Position numbers and translations under genes: made by a program. The notes under the pieces were generated by a model. It searched no databases, was not told where the DNA came from, and saw nothing but the letters and a program-made list of their open reading frames with translations. Positions 15,430-25,181 of a stretch of 38,235 nucleotides of DNA are shown in pieces; within the stretch, counting starts at the first letter, position 1; each line of letters opens with the position of its first letter. Location: positions 1 to 38,235 of the forward strand of contig JAAFHB010000020.1 in assembly GCA_010906965.1 (NCBI GenBank). The letters are read 5' to 3'. The DNA comes from Mariniphaga sp. Its GTDB lineage: Bacteria; Bacteroidota; Bacteroidia; Bacteroidales; Prolixibacteraceae.

Positions 15430-17640
15430 TTAAAATAAAATGGCCAGTGTGTAAATAAATCTTCTGCCAAATCCGGTAGTTTCCTGACTGTTTATATTGT
15501 CTGTTTGCCGGATATACTCGGGAATTAACATTTGCGATGCTGTTACATTTTTTGCACTTATGGTGTGTCTCAATGTTAATTTCTTTCCACGTAAGGTCTG
15601 ATTAAATCCCAGATGGCCATCCATCATAAATTGTCCGTCGATAGGTATATTAAGTTTTGGATTTCCGAGAACAGAAGAAACAGCATAACCATTGACAGAA
15701 GCAAAAAAGTTGCCAAAGGATTTATTCAACCCGGCTTTAAAGGTATGCTTAGGCACATGTTGATAATTCAATTTTGAATCCTCGCCCAATCCATCCATGA
15801 AATTGTAATTAAAAAATCCATTAAGCTCTTTGGTTAGCTGATATTTGGCTTCAAACTCGAATCCATAACCTTTAATTGAGTGGAGGTTTTGGTACATGGA
15901 TGGAGGCCCGGTTGGAGGGGTGTAACGTTGAATTAAATGTTCGATATTTTGATAATAGCCTAGCATTTGAATATAGAGCTTCTTCTTTCCATGCACGTAG
16001 GCCAATTCAACAGAATTTGCTTGTTCCGGTTTCAGATTCAGATTCCCGACTACAGTTGGATGGTCGAAAAATAGCTCGAGCATTGTAGGAGCGCGGAACG
16101 ATTGCCCGAAAATAAGCTTCAGTGAATTATATTCTGAAAAATTTACAACTGTAGAAATTCTTCCTGAATAATTATCGCCAGAAAACGAATTGTTCGTGTA
16201 TCTGAATCCTCCAAGAAGATTGAAAATCCTGGATTTGTAATGTAGCTGTGCGAAGGATGATATTTCGTTTATATCACCGGCATTCTTAAGGTTTTGTTTG
16301 AGTATTTGATCATGAAGTACATCAACGGAAACATGTTTTCCATTCATTCTCTGTTCAACATCCAATCCAACATCCAGATCGAGCGATTGGCTGATCTGGT
16401 AATTGAGCTTAATTGTGCCAACAATCCGATTCCCGGAAAGCATCAGCGCGGTTGATCCATCCTGGTTGGAGGCATAATCCCTTTTAAAATAATCAAAAGC
16501 CAGATCAGCAAGGAGGTTGGTTTTTTCATTGAGCGCTTTTCGGTATTTAATAGCCAGTAATGAACCGCGGTCGGTCATTGGCTTACCTGCTCCCGAAAGA
16601 AATGACGGATTTATTCCAAAAAAAGTATGCTGATATTCGTAATTATTTAGCAGGAAAGTAAACGATTTATAAGTCGATAAAACATTAAAATTGCTTGATT
16701 TAACCTCCCGCTGAAAATTAATGACTGAGTCGCCCTGATATAAATCCTGTCGCTTCCCGGTTAATTCATAGGGTTTTTGAATTTCATAACTACTGTTCCC
16801 GGAAATAAACATACTGAAATCATTTTTATTGAAGGTTACGTTAGCACCAGCGGAACCAAGTCGATGGTAGCCAGTTGCTAACCGAACATTTACATCGCCA
16901 TCTTTCCCTTTTCTAAGTATAATATTTACCACTCCCAGAAAAGCATTGCTGCCATATAGCACAGAGGCTGGTCCCTTCAGAACTTCGATACGCTCTATAT
17001 CATTTACATCAAGGCGGTCGAGGTTTGTATTTCCATAAATGGGTTGGTAAGTTGGAATATTCTCGATCATCACCAATATTTTATTGGCATAATAATTCTG
17101 AAGAATTCCTCTGGCAGTAGCCACATTATCATCGAGGTTCGTTTGATAAATGTCGAAGCCAACCACTGTACGAAGCATTTCGGCAACGCTCAGAAAATTA
17201 TACTGATTCAGCATTTCCCGGTCAACGATACTGACAGAAGAGGGGGTGTGAAAAACGCTCTCGCTTTTGGTTGAAGATACATTTACCTTAATTTTAAACA
17301 GATCTTCGAAAGACAATTCTATTAAATCGGATGGCGAGAGGTAGATTTGATAGGTGTTTTCATCAACAGCTTTAATTTCAAGTATTTCCATATCAGGAAA
17401 TTCATTAAATTCTATTTTTTGAATAGAATCGGGAATATTCATATTGAATTCGCCGAAATTATTGCTGATGCCATTGAACCCCGATCCTTTGATACCAATT
17501 TTTAATTCAGGAATAATTTTCCCGTCAATGGCATTGATAAGCTTGCCTGTAATATTTCTGTTTTGCGAAGAAACATCCAGCAATCCTATAAAAAAAGCAA
17601 ATAGAAGAGCGATAAACAACTTAAAACTTTGATTTTTCAT
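15430..17640 (-). CDS. TonB-dependent outer-membrane receptor
   Basis: 736 residues, signal peptide about 1-25 (LFIALLFAFFIGLLDVSSQ). Residues about 27-105 form a carboxypeptidase-regulatory-like domain (ITGKLINAIDGKIIPELKI). The plug is about 125-240, with SVSIVDREML, GFDIYQTN, RGILQNYYANKILVMIE, DIERIEVLKGPASVLYG and GVVNIIL. A beta-barrel of about 490 residues follows, ending in RRFIYTLAILF with a C-terminal Phe. It has motifs of the colicin I receptor/BtuB-like group (ELFFDHPTVVGNLNLKPEQ, VELAYVHGKKK), so the substrate may be a siderophore, corrinoid or similar. It starts a tightly spaced unit with YfiR and kinase genes, which suggests that it also acts as a signal-coupled receptor. Substrate not determinable. 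Confidence 0.92.
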   Translation of the reverse strand: MKNQSFKLFIALLFAFFIGLLDVSSQNRNITGKLINAIDGKIIPELKIGIKGSGFNGISNNFGEFNMNIPDSIQKIEFNEFPDMEILEIKAVDENTYQIYLSPSDLIELSFEDLFKIKVNVSSTKSESVFHTPSSVSIVDREMLNQYNFLSVAEMLRTVVGFDIYQTNLDDNVATARGILQNYYANKILVMIENIPTYQPIYGNTNLDRLDVNDIERIEVLKGPASVLYGSNAFLGVVNIILRKGKDGDVNVRLATGYHRLGSAGANVTFNKNDFSMFISGNSSYEIQKPYELTGKRQDLYQGDSVINFQREVKSSNFNVLSTYKSFTFLLNNYEYQHTFFGINPSFLSGAGKPMTDRGSLLAIKYRKALNEKTNLLADLAFDYFKRDYASNQDGSTALMLSGNRIVGTIKLNYQISQSLDLDVGLDVEQRMNGKHVSVDVLHDQILKQNLKNAGDINEISSFAQLHYKSRIFNLLGGFRYTNNSFSGDNYSGRISTVVNFSEYNSLKLIFGQSFRAPTMLELFFDHPTVVGNLNLKPEQANSVELAYVHGKKKLYIQMLGYYQNIEHLIQRYTPPTGPPSMYQNLHSIKGYGFEFEAKYQLTKELNGFFNYNFMDGLGEDSKLNYQHVPKHTFKAGLNKSFGNFFASVNGYAVSSVLGNPKLNIPIDGQFMMDGHLGFNQTLRGKKLTLRHTISAKNVTASQMLIPEYIRQTDNINSQETTGFGRRFIYTLAILF

Positions 17641-17751
17641 AAGCTGGTTTTTTTTAGTAAATCATATTTAAGGCTCTGATTCTTAATTCCTAATACAAAC
17701 GATAAAAGACAACTGCGTGATTGTGTTATTTATTTAAATTTTTTCCAAATC

Positions 17752-20700
17752 TCAGCTGTCCGTCACAAGTCCAACTGATTCGTATTTTAAAGGTTTCCCG
17801 ATTTCATTTAGGATTTGATTTACTTCACTTTTCAGCTCCATGACTCTTTCCTCGCGGTTGAGCATCGCATCGTTCCAGCGGCGAAGTTCGTTCAGTTGGT
17901 CTAGTATTTTTTCTTCCGCCTGTTTGCGATCGGTGATATCCTGAAATGAACCAGTCACACTGATGATTTTATCTTCTATCTTATTAATTCTTGCTACGGC
18001 ATGGACCCACCGCTTATTGCCTTTGGTGGTAATTATTTCCCATTCATGGTCGTAAGGCTCACCGAATTCTATTGCCCTCGATACTGCGCTAGCCACTTCT
18101 GTACGGCACTCGGGAGCAAAAAAATCAAGACCTTCGGGGACCTTTGGCTCTCCTCGCGTAGTATCAATTTCGAGGATGCGAAAAGTTTCATCGGTCCAGG
18201 TTTGAGTGAGCGTTTCTACATTAAATTCCCAACCTCCAATCTTACCTGTTTTTTCAGTTTCGCTGAGCAATAGCTTGCTCTTAATTAATTCTGCTTCTAC
18301 CTGCTTGCGTTCTGTGATGTCGCGTGCAATGCCGAACAGACCTGTAACTATTCCATCATTATTGATTAACGAACCCTTTGTTGAAAGGAAGAAATGTTTC
18401 TTTCCATCTGCCAATGTTGCAAATTCTTCAATTGTATTCACACTCCCGGATTCCATAATCCTGCGATCTGCCTCCATAACAGCTTTTCCATCTTCCAAAG
18501 GGAAAATATCTATGTCTTTTTTCCCAATAACCTCCTCTTCACTCTTGCCAACCATTGCTGATGCTGCTTTGTTAAAAATGCCATATTTTCCATCTTGATC
18601 CTTAATATATACAGCATCGGTTGTGCCATCAATTATCGACCTCAAGAGAATTTGATTTGTTTTCAAATTTTCTTCAGCAAGTTTTCGTTCGGTAATATCT
18701 CGGATAGCCCCAATGAGAATTTTATTCCCATTATTGTCAATAAACCTTGTCTTCCTTGTCGATATTGTCCGCATTTTGCCACCTCTTACTGTCAATGATT
18801 CCTCATTTATATTTTCCTTTCCGTCTGCAAGTACCAGCATGTCATCTCTTAAAAATTTTTCCCGCTCATCCGTGGTAACCTCTTCGGCAAGTGTTTTGCC
18901 TATTATCTGATCCATTGAAAGTTCAAAGAGTGAACAAAAAGCATCGTTCGCAAGGAGAATCCTGCTTTGATCGTCCTTAACAAATATAGGGTCGCCCATG
19001 TTGTTGATAATGCTATCGAGGTATTTCTCACTTTTTTCAGCTTTTTCTTTGGCTGCAATTAATTCTGATTCCGCAAGTTTGCGTTCGGTAACATCCCTTG
19101 CCATCGAAATAACTAACCTTCGCCCGTCACTAATCTTCCCGATCGGGGCGGAGCTAAAATCCCAGATAATTTTGTTCCCTTTAGAAGTCAAGATTTCGTA
19201 TTCGCCCTCTTCTGCCTTTCTGTTCAAAGAGTACAATTGGTCGATATACTCTTTTACAATTGTACTTCTATGCCGGTATGCCCTTTCTGTCCAATCGGGT
19301 ATTGTTGGAATATCTTTATGCGAATATCCTGTGAGGTCGGTCCATGCCTGGTTGATAGTAACTACTTCTCCATCCTCAGCATGGATCATAATTGGGAATG
19401 GTGCTGCAACAACAGCCCTCCTAAAACTTTCTTCGCTTTCTTCTGCTTTTTGTTTAGCTATTATTAATTCTATTTCAGCCTGTTTGCGCTCGGCAAGCAT
19501 TCTGGATTGTTGTATAGTACTGAAACTCAGAGTCGAAATAATATTGGCGAGTTTGGCGTAGAATTGTATGCCCGCATCAATTGTTTGCTGGCTGAAACGT
19601 GGCACCCTGTCGAGCGCAGCAAGGTATTCGGTTTCATCGAATCCGTATTGCCTTGCTTGCTTGCGGAACAACTCCACATCAGGCTTCTCGTCCTGGTGAA
19701 AGAACTGCCCTATAAAAACATTGCCCACATGCCTGTTCCCTAACATAATGGGCGTAACAATGTCGTACATATTGTTCTTACAGCGGTAAGCCTTTGACGT
19801 TCCTGCGGGTACGCCATGGGTGAGAATGGTGTCACTTTCGATACAGTTTTTGAGCGTATCGGGATGACAACGGTGAAATTTTGTGCAGATATCCTGCCAG
19901 CCAACAGCAACCAATACTTTTCCTGATACATCAAGTATAGCCCCTAATATTCCGGTAAGCTTATGAAAATCCTCCAACAGCGACTGCAGCACTTGGGTAT
20001 CAATAATATCGGAAAGTTCGAGTGTGGCCATATCGCCATCAGGTTCAGTAATGGCTTTGAGCTTATTGCGGATGGTGGCTTCGCTCTGCTGCAATTTAAT
20101 TTCTGCCTGCTTATTTTCTGTAATATCTTTATTTATTCCAATCATGCGAACAGGCTTATTTTCAGCATCTCTGATAACAAGTCCGTCACCTTTTAAATGT
20201 AAAATAGTACCATCCGGATGAACAACTCTGAATGTTGTGTTAAACTCTTTTTCACCATTTAGTGCCAAATTACATTCATCAACTGCTCCTTGTTTGTCTT
20301 CAGGATGTAGTCCATTTGTCCATGCATCATTATTATTTGGGAATGTATCTTTGGTAACTCCATATAGTTCAAACATTCTATCATCCCAAATCATCACATT
20401 TTCTTTCACGTTCCAATCCCAAATTCCAAGTTTACCAGAAGATGTTGCAAGTTTTAATCTGTTTTCGCTTTCAGTTAGTTCTTGCAACGACTGCATACGT
20501 TCGATTTCAGATGCGGCCTTTAATCCGACTATCTGAAGGATCTTTTCAGCGGTTGAAGTATTTGAAATTGATTTTCGTCCAATTGTTGCAATTAAGCCAA
20601 TCGGTTTAGTGTCGGTACCCCAAAGGGTAGTGCCAATATAACTCTCTGCCACCATTTCCTGGAGAACAATGTCGTCTGGAAAAAGATGACGGACTCCATG

Positions 20701-21774
20701 TGTAAAACAACAGATGTTGTTGCCAACAACATCGCCGCAAGGAGTGTCTTTTAAGGTATATTCCACATTTTTGTCAAACTTGCCATCGAAATAAATAGCA
20801 AGTGTCTTTGCCGAAAGTAAGTCGCCGTGTAGGGTATCAATACAGATGTAATCCATATTAAGAGTTTCGGAAAGAAAACGGGCAAGATATTCAAAAAAGT
20901 TTTGATTGGTGTTCAGGTAATCATATTTCAGCAGAAAGGATTGAGTATTTTCAATGAGTTTCTTTTCAGTTATATCTTGGCTTGTTCCTTTTAATTCAAT
21001 GACTTTACCATTTATAGGATTTATAATGGGTTTACAAATTGTAATAACTGTTTTTATTTGGCCGTCTGCGCGGCAAATACGCAATTCTAAATTATATGGA
21101 ATTCCTTTTTCAATTGCATTTTTTACAGCTAAATCAAAAATTTCCCAGTCATCTCGATGAATAAACTCTTTATGTTCTTTATATTCAGGTGCTCCCAATT
21201 CTTTATTTAATCCACAAATACGGAACATTTCATCCGACCATATTGGTTTTTGACTAACCGTGTCATAAGTCCAGCTTCCCACATGTGATAGTTCCTGGGC
21301 TTGATTTAATTCATTTTCGTTTTCTTCAGCTTTTACTATGGCATTTAATAAATCTTTATTTTGTCTTTCTATTTCATTATTTTGCTTAATAAGTTCATTT
21401 TGGCTTTCAATCAAATCTTTTGTTTTTTCCTGAACCAAAATGTTCAAATGCTCTTTTTGGTCTTTTAATAATTCTTCCTGATCAATTTTTTCGAGTTGTA
21501 TCGCCAGCAATTGAACAGCATTTTGAAGCAACGAAAAGGTTTCGTCGGTAAATGCGGATTGTTTGTTAAAATGAATATATCCGTAGTTTTTAAAACGGGT
21601 GCAAACCTGTATTTTTGTTTCGGCAATATTACAATCCTCAACACTCCAGCTAAATTTGTGTCCCTCAAACAAGGAATTGATACTCTCGATAAACAATTTG
21701 GTTATTAAAACTTTACTTTTGAACTGCGAAAGATTGGTAGAAAGCAAAAATAATTCAAACGCAAGATTTGCCAT
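17752..21774 (-). CDS. Large multi-sensor protein (GAF, six PAS, PocR) without an output domain
   Basis: 1340 residues, soluble. Order: GAF-like region about 1-95; coiled coil 96-155; PAS 160-272; GAF 275-430; PAS 440-560; PocR ligand-binding domain about 590-755 (FHRCHPDTLKNC, KAYRCKNNMYDIVTPI, HVGNVFIGQFF, with conserved Cys); then PAS at about 780-900, 920-1030, 1045-1160 and 1175-1290, nearly all ending DITERK or similar. After the last PAS comes only a coiled tail (LNELRRWNDAMLNREERVMELKSEVN) and the stop. There is no H-box, ATPase, GGDEF, EAL or HTH. It starts 10 bp after the MEDS gene. It presumably passes its signal to a partner kinase, perhaps the hybrid kinase downstream. The domain series is clear; the partner is a guess. 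Confidence 0.88.
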   Translation of the reverse strand: MANLAFELFLLSTNLSQFKSKVLITKLFIESINSLFEGHKFSWSVEDCNIAETKIQVCTRFKNYGYIHFNKQSAFTDETFSLLQNAVQLLAIQLEKIDQEELLKDQKEHLNILVQEKTKDLIESQNELIKQNNEIERQNKDLLNAIVKAEENENELNQAQELSHVGSWTYDTVSQKPIWSDEMFRICGLNKELGAPEYKEHKEFIHRDDWEIFDLAVKNAIEKGIPYNLELRICRADGQIKTVITICKPIINPINGKVIELKGTSQDITEKKLIENTQSFLLKYDYLNTNQNFFEYLARFLSETLNMDYICIDTLHGDLLSAKTLAIYFDGKFDKNVEYTLKDTPCGDVVGNNICCFTHGVRHLFPDDIVLQEMVAESYIGTTLWGTDTKPIGLIATIGRKSISNTSTAEKILQIVGLKAASEIERMQSLQELTESENRLKLATSSGKLGIWDWNVKENVMIWDDRMFELYGVTKDTFPNNNDAWTNGLHPEDKQGAVDECNLALNGEKEFNTTFRVVHPDGTILHLKGDGLVIRDAENKPVRMIGINKDITENKQAEIKLQQSEATIRNKLKAITEPDGDMATLELSDIIDTQVLQSLLEDFHKLTGILGAILDVSGKVLVAVGWQDICTKFHRCHPDTLKNCIESDTILTHGVPAGTSKAYRCKNNMYDIVTPIMLGNRHVGNVFIGQFFHQDEKPDVELFRKQARQYGFDETEYLAALDRVPRFSQQTIDAGIQFYAKLANIISTLSFSTIQQSRMLAERKQAEIELIIAKQKAEESEESFRRAVVAAPFPIMIHAEDGEVVTINQAWTDLTGYSHKDIPTIPDWTERAYRHRSTIVKEYIDQLYSLNRKAEEGEYEILTSKGNKIIWDFSSAPIGKISDGRRLVISMARDVTERKLAESELIAAKEKAEKSEKYLDSIINNMGDPIFVKDDQSRILLANDAFCSLFELSMDQIIGKTLAEEVTTDEREKFLRDDMLVLADGKENINEESLTVRGGKMRTISTRKTRFIDNNGNKILIGAIRDITERKLAEENLKTNQILLRSIIDGTTDAVYIKDQDGKYGIFNKAASAMVGKSEEEVIGKKDIDIFPLEDGKAVMEADRRIMESGSVNTIEEFATLADGKKHFFLSTKGSLINNDGIVTGLFGIARDITERKQVEAELIKSKLLLSETEKTGKIGGWEFNVETLTQTWTDETFRILEIDTTRGEPKVPEGLDFFAPECRTEVASAVSRAIEFGEPYDHEWEIITTKGNKRWVHAVARINKIEDKIISVTGSFQDITDRKQAEEKILDQLNELRRWNDAMLNREERVMELKSEVNQILNEIGKPLKYESVGLVTDS

Positions 21775-21784
21775 GTCGATAATT

Positions 21785-22435
21785 TTAAACGTTTAAAAAT
21801 TGGGGCGCATTTTCAGCCAACCATTTATCAGGATTTACATAATACGGATTTTGTGTGATCACTCCACCGCTAATGGCATAAGGATGTGTTTTTAAAACAT
21901 TTACAATTGTGGCTCCTGAAAATTTATTTACATTGTACATGCAAATACTTATCCATGGTTTCCCGGGAATAAAATAATTCAAACGCGATTCGTAAACCAT
22001 TAAATGTTCTACACCCGGAATAGCTTCTAATGCCCAAACCATTTCGGCAGTTGCCCGCACATTTTTCTGACCGTCTTTTTGCGATTCTTCAAAAAAGTTA
22101 TTCAATCCTTTGTCCATTTCCAAGGGTGAAAAAACTCCGTCTGGATAGTATAACTCTTTGGCATCTAACACGCTGAAATGTTCAGGCATATCCACATGGC
22201 AATTACATTGTGGAAATCTAGAATAATACTTCTCTTTAAATTCGTCGGCAGTTTGTTCCACCGGACAATAAAGTTGCAAATCGCCAGAAATATCGCCTTC
22301 TCCCAGAAAGCCGAGAATTATTTCATCGCGTTCTTTTTCGGTTTCGTATAAACCGCAAATATGAACTCCCCAGTTGCAGGTATAATCGCCAATACCTAAT
22401 TTGAGTTCGGGTTGGTCAGATGTTTTGATATGCAT
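21785..22435 (-). CDS. MEDS (DcmR-type sensory) domain protein
   Basis: 216 residues, one domain. It has the MEDS signature: an early HICGLYETEKERDEIILGFLGEG, then LQLYCPVEQTADEF, a central helix with WALEAIPGVEHLMVYESRLNYF, and SICMYNVNKFSGATIVNVLKTHP near the end. MEDS is a divergent RecA/KaiC-like fold named from DcmR and methanogen regulators; it is thought to bind small hydrocarbons or related ligands and often sits beside PAS kinases. Here it is 10 bp upstream of the PAS/PocR protein, so the pair is one transcription unit. No nucleotide-binding Walker A motif is apparent. The protein has no DNA-binding domain. Confidence 0.85.
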   Translation of the reverse strand: MHIKTSDQPELKLGIGDYTCNWGVHICGLYETEKERDEIILGFLGEGDISGDLQLYCPVEQTADEFKEKYYSRFPQCNCHVDMPEHFSVLDAKELYYPDGVFSPLEMDKGLNNFFEESQKDGQKNVRATAEMVWALEAIPGVEHLMVYESRLNYFIPGKPWISICMYNVNKFSGATIVNVLKTHPYAISGGVITQNPYYVNPDKWLAENAPQFLNV

Positions 22436-22456
22436 AATTCTTGTTTTTTAGGAACA

Positions 22457-22464
22457 CAAATATA
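22457..22464 (-). promoter_or_regulatory. Probable -7 box (TATATTTG) for the MEDS/PAS unit
   Basis: On the minus strand TATATTTG matches the Bacteroidota -7 consensus TAnnTTTG, 21 bases before the ATG at 22435. That gives a short leader, as is usual in this phylum. No good TTTG -33 box is found 19-21 bases upstream; the sequence there is an A-run. Confidence 0.4.
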
Positions 22465-23191
22465 CTAATAATTGGTTTTTTTTAATAGTCCATAACGAAA
22501 AAAAATTGTACAGTTGGCTGGTTCTCATCAGCGGCCATCTGTGCCGGGGAACACGCCATTGTGCTGCCAGGTATTTGGCCCCGTCGAACCCATTTTGAAG
22601 TTAAATCTTAAGGAACTGATTGATATCCGGTTATTTTTGCAGCGGTATGGTTTGTGCCAAACTGTACACTGCCGGCAAGTATGGTGTCGCTTTCTGGCAA
22701 TGCTGTTAAGTTAAGGATTTGTTTGTGTTTCTTCGGGGTACTAAAGTCTAAGTGGAGGGGGAAAATCAGCCACAAAGGCTCTAAGACACCAAGTTCCACT
22801 AAGTTGGCAATACCACATATTCCTTATTATTGACATAGCACTTGTAATTCCAAAAACTGAAAATGATTTCAAAAGCAATTGAACATTTAAATAAAAGGAT
22901 TCTACACAAAAATGCAAAACAAAGAGGTAGTCTCATATACGGGTTATGTAATGTGTAGCTAATGATCTACTTAAGTTTATACTTCATTTTCAGTCCAGGC
23001 TACTCGGGGGATTTTTAAAGCTCCATTGGCGGCAACGAACTACGAAATGCACTTCTGCCCGAAAAATGCGAAAAAAATGTTATAAATAATAGTTTCTTAT
23101 AATTAAAAAAGGGCTACTCGATTATTCAGCATAAACTTTCTTATTATTGCAAAATAATATTTTTATAGAACTTTAATATGGCTTTAGAAGC
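22465..23191. other. Gene-free stretch with decayed sequence and repeats
   Basis: No supportable gene. About 22540-22720 is GC-richer. On the minus strand it reads a short gene-like peptide (ALPESDTILAGSVQFGTNH) that stops at once, so it may be a relic. At about 22770-22795 there is a CCACAAAGGC...ACACCAAG stretch like the core of the 9271-9421 element. At 22845-22910 there is a copy of the dispersed repeat tail (ATTTCAAAAGCAATTGAACA). GGCTACTCG occurs twice, near 22998 and 23112. A weak AT hairpin near 23140-23157 lies just past the outer-membrane gene. Confidence 0.45.
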
Positions 23192-24661
23192 TTATAACCT
23201 GCTTGTTAATCGCATTTCAATACCTGTAAAATCTAAGACTTCATAGCATACTCCCGCATTACAGGCTGGTCCTCCACGTCGCTCTCCGGCAAAAATCTGA
23301 CAACTATGATTATTATTTAACTGATATTTCAAATTTGCTCCTAACCAAATTTTAGAACCCTCAGAAACAAAAAATGAATCATTACTATATTCACTTGTTA
23401 TATTGCAAATAAACTTCGATTTATAGGCATATCCTAAAACAAAAACATGATTCTGATAATATTCGCCCATACGTTCAAATGATTGAAATTCGTAATCAGT
23501 TTGAATGGCCGAATTTTTGAGAACCTTCCAATCTGTGCTTATGCCAGCCGATACACGATGATTCTCTAACTTAAAGGGATCCTTTGCATAATCGGTAAAT
23601 ATCTTAATGTCATCTTTTTCTGATATAGAAAAGTCGTATTCGAGAAAAAACTCCTGAAACACGAATTTCTGGCCAAAATTATTTATTGCCAATGTATTAT
23701 TAAACGTTAATATCGAGAGGTCGGGAAAGGTGTAAAAAAGTTCAGCCTGATATCCTGTTTCGTTCAATAGCTGAAGCACATGTGTGCTGCGATTCAGCAC
23801 CTTGTAGGAATGTTCTTTTACCAGTGCGGGAGGTTCGTTTATGCCCGAACCGATAAGAAAGTTTTTATAGTTTTTGTACTCGGCACTAATGCCAAAATTG
23901 TTTTTTGTAAAATTCAAACCATTATAAAAAGCATAGGAGGCAATGTTTGAAAAATCGCCTAAACCAAAGTCGCTTACATTTTTGGCCAATTCGGTATAAT
24001 AAGAAAGGATATGCGAGATATTGCCCGAAGCTGTAGCCATAAGGAATGTTTTGCCAACTCCACCATTGGAATGCTGCATGGCCGCCAGTCCCATTGTTTG
24101 TTGCTTGAAACTGTATTCGGAATAAACGGCCGCAAATTCGTCAGGCCTTCTGTTTTTAAAAGCCTGTGTGGGGGGGAAAACATAATTTAGCGGTCGACCA
24201 TAAATCAACTTTGTATTGAAATTTTTATAATTATACCTGGCACTTACACCGAGTATATCGCGATTGAAATAATGACGCGACCGATAACTTAAATCTTCGA
24301 GGATTGCACCCGGTATTTCAAAAGAGCGTAATAATAATCCTCTTCCAATAGTTTCGTAGAAATTGCCGACTTTAAATTCGAAAGGCTTAAATCTTAAGTG
24401 CGCCGAAAATTGTGATAGGTTTACATAGCTGCTTTTACCAATTGGCGAATAAAACTGCTCAATAGTGGCATTTGCTTTCAGCCATTTGTAATTGTAATTG
24501 AGCACCAGCCTATCGTAAATTGTAGATATGGAAGATGTGTCGTTAGGCAATTGCCCATATTGAAATTCAGCTAAATTATTTCCACTCAATTGGGCTTGCG
24601 AACGAATGTGACAACTCAATAAAATGCTTATAATCAACAACGACACATAATTCCATTTCAT
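23192..24661 (-). CDS. DUF6029-like outer-membrane beta-barrel protein
   Basis: 489 residues, signal peptide about 1-23 ending in SQAQ. The whole mature part is alternating amphipathic beta strands, typical of a Bacteroidota barrel (IYDRLVLNYNYKWLKANATI, GNFYETIGRGLLLRSFE, DDIKIFTDYAKDPF). It ends with GERRGGPACNAGVCYEVLDF and IEMRLTSRL, the signature end of the DUF6029 family, which often lies beside thioredoxin-like genes. The paired Cys of that motif (PACNAGVC) suggest a link with the two redox proteins encoded immediately upstream; the TlpA gene ends 2 bp before this ATG. Role unknown; barrel location is inferred from sequence pattern. Confidence 0.8.
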   Translation of the reverse strand: MKWNYVSLLIISILLSCHIRSQAQLSGNNLAEFQYGQLPNDTSSISTIYDRLVLNYNYKWLKANATIEQFYSPIGKSSYVNLSQFSAHLRFKPFEFKVGNFYETIGRGLLLRSFEIPGAILEDLSYRSRHYFNRDILGVSARYNYKNFNTKLIYGRPLNYVFPPTQAFKNRRPDEFAAVYSEYSFKQQTMGLAAMQHSNGGVGKTFLMATASGNISHILSYYTELAKNVSDFGLGDFSNIASYAFYNGLNFTKNNFGISAEYKNYKNFLIGSGINEPPALVKEHSYKVLNRSTHVLQLLNETGYQAELFYTFPDLSILTFNNTLAINNFGQKFVFQEFFLEYDFSISEKDDIKIFTDYAKDPFKLENHRVSAGISTDWKVLKNSAIQTDYEFQSFERMGEYYQNHVFVLGYAYKSKFICNITSEYSNDSFFVSEGSKIWLGANLKYQLNNNHSCQIFAGERRGGPACNAGVCYEVLDFTGIEMRLTSRL

Positions 24662-24663
24662 AC

Positions 24664-25149
24664 TCAGGCTCCTTTCAATTGTTTTTCAATTTCTGAAATT
24701 ATAATTTCGTTGTCGCCGCTCACAAAGCCTTCGTGAATCCAAACTACTTTCCCTTTGGAATTTACAATTAGTAGCGTAGGAAATGCCAGCACATTTAATT
24801 CGGCTTTTAATTCTGAATTAATGTCTATTAAAACAGGATACTTTATTTGTAAGGATTTGCTCAATGGAGCTACTTTGGATATACTGCGTGGTCCATCGCA
24901 ATTAATGCCAATTATCTCTACACCTTTGGTTTTGTATATATCGTATATTTTATTCAGCTCAGGAATTGCTTTATTGCAAGGCTTGCACCAGGTAGCCCAA
25001 AAATCGATAAGAGTCAGTTTTTCGCCCTTTAGCTCATTAAAACTACGGCTTATGTTTTCAATATCCTTAAATTCAAAATTTTTTACATTTTGAGCTGTCG
25101 TACCAAAACTTGCAAATAAAGTACATGCTATAACTATTGTTGCTTTCAT
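24664..25149 (-). CDS. TlpA family periplasmic thioredoxin-like disulfide reductase
   Basis: 161 residues with a signal peptide (IVIACTLFASFGTTAQ). Thioredoxin fold with the redox motif FWATWCKPC (Cys55 and Cys58), the cis-proline segment VLAFPTLLIVNSKGKVV, and the TlpA-type insertion (GVEIIGINCDG). It should act in the periplasm, keeping thiols of client proteins reduced, for example in cytochrome maturation or repair. It is the middle gene of a three-gene unit, 32 bp after the redoxin lipoprotein and 2 bp before the barrel gene. An extra Cys lies in IGINCDG. The electron donor is not encoded here. Confidence 0.9.
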   Translation of the reverse strand: MKATIVIACTLFASFGTTAQNVKNFEFKDIENISRSFNELKGEKLTLIDFWATWCKPCNKAIPELNKIYDIYKTKGVEIIGINCDGPRSISKVAPLSKSLQIKYPVLIDINSELKAELNVLAFPTLLIVNSKGKVVWIHEGFVSGDNEIIISEIEKQLKGA

Positions 25150-25181
25150 AAATATGCTGTTTTTAAATAGCTTATAAAATT

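Noticed and set aside
19237-19561. Plus-strand frames opposite the PAS/GAF protein
   Set aside because: Antisense shadows of a well-supported gene, with no domain of their own.
22540-22720. GC-rich stretch as an RNA gene
   Set aside because: No tRNA or rRNA features could be found, and the minus strand looks more like decayed coding sequence.
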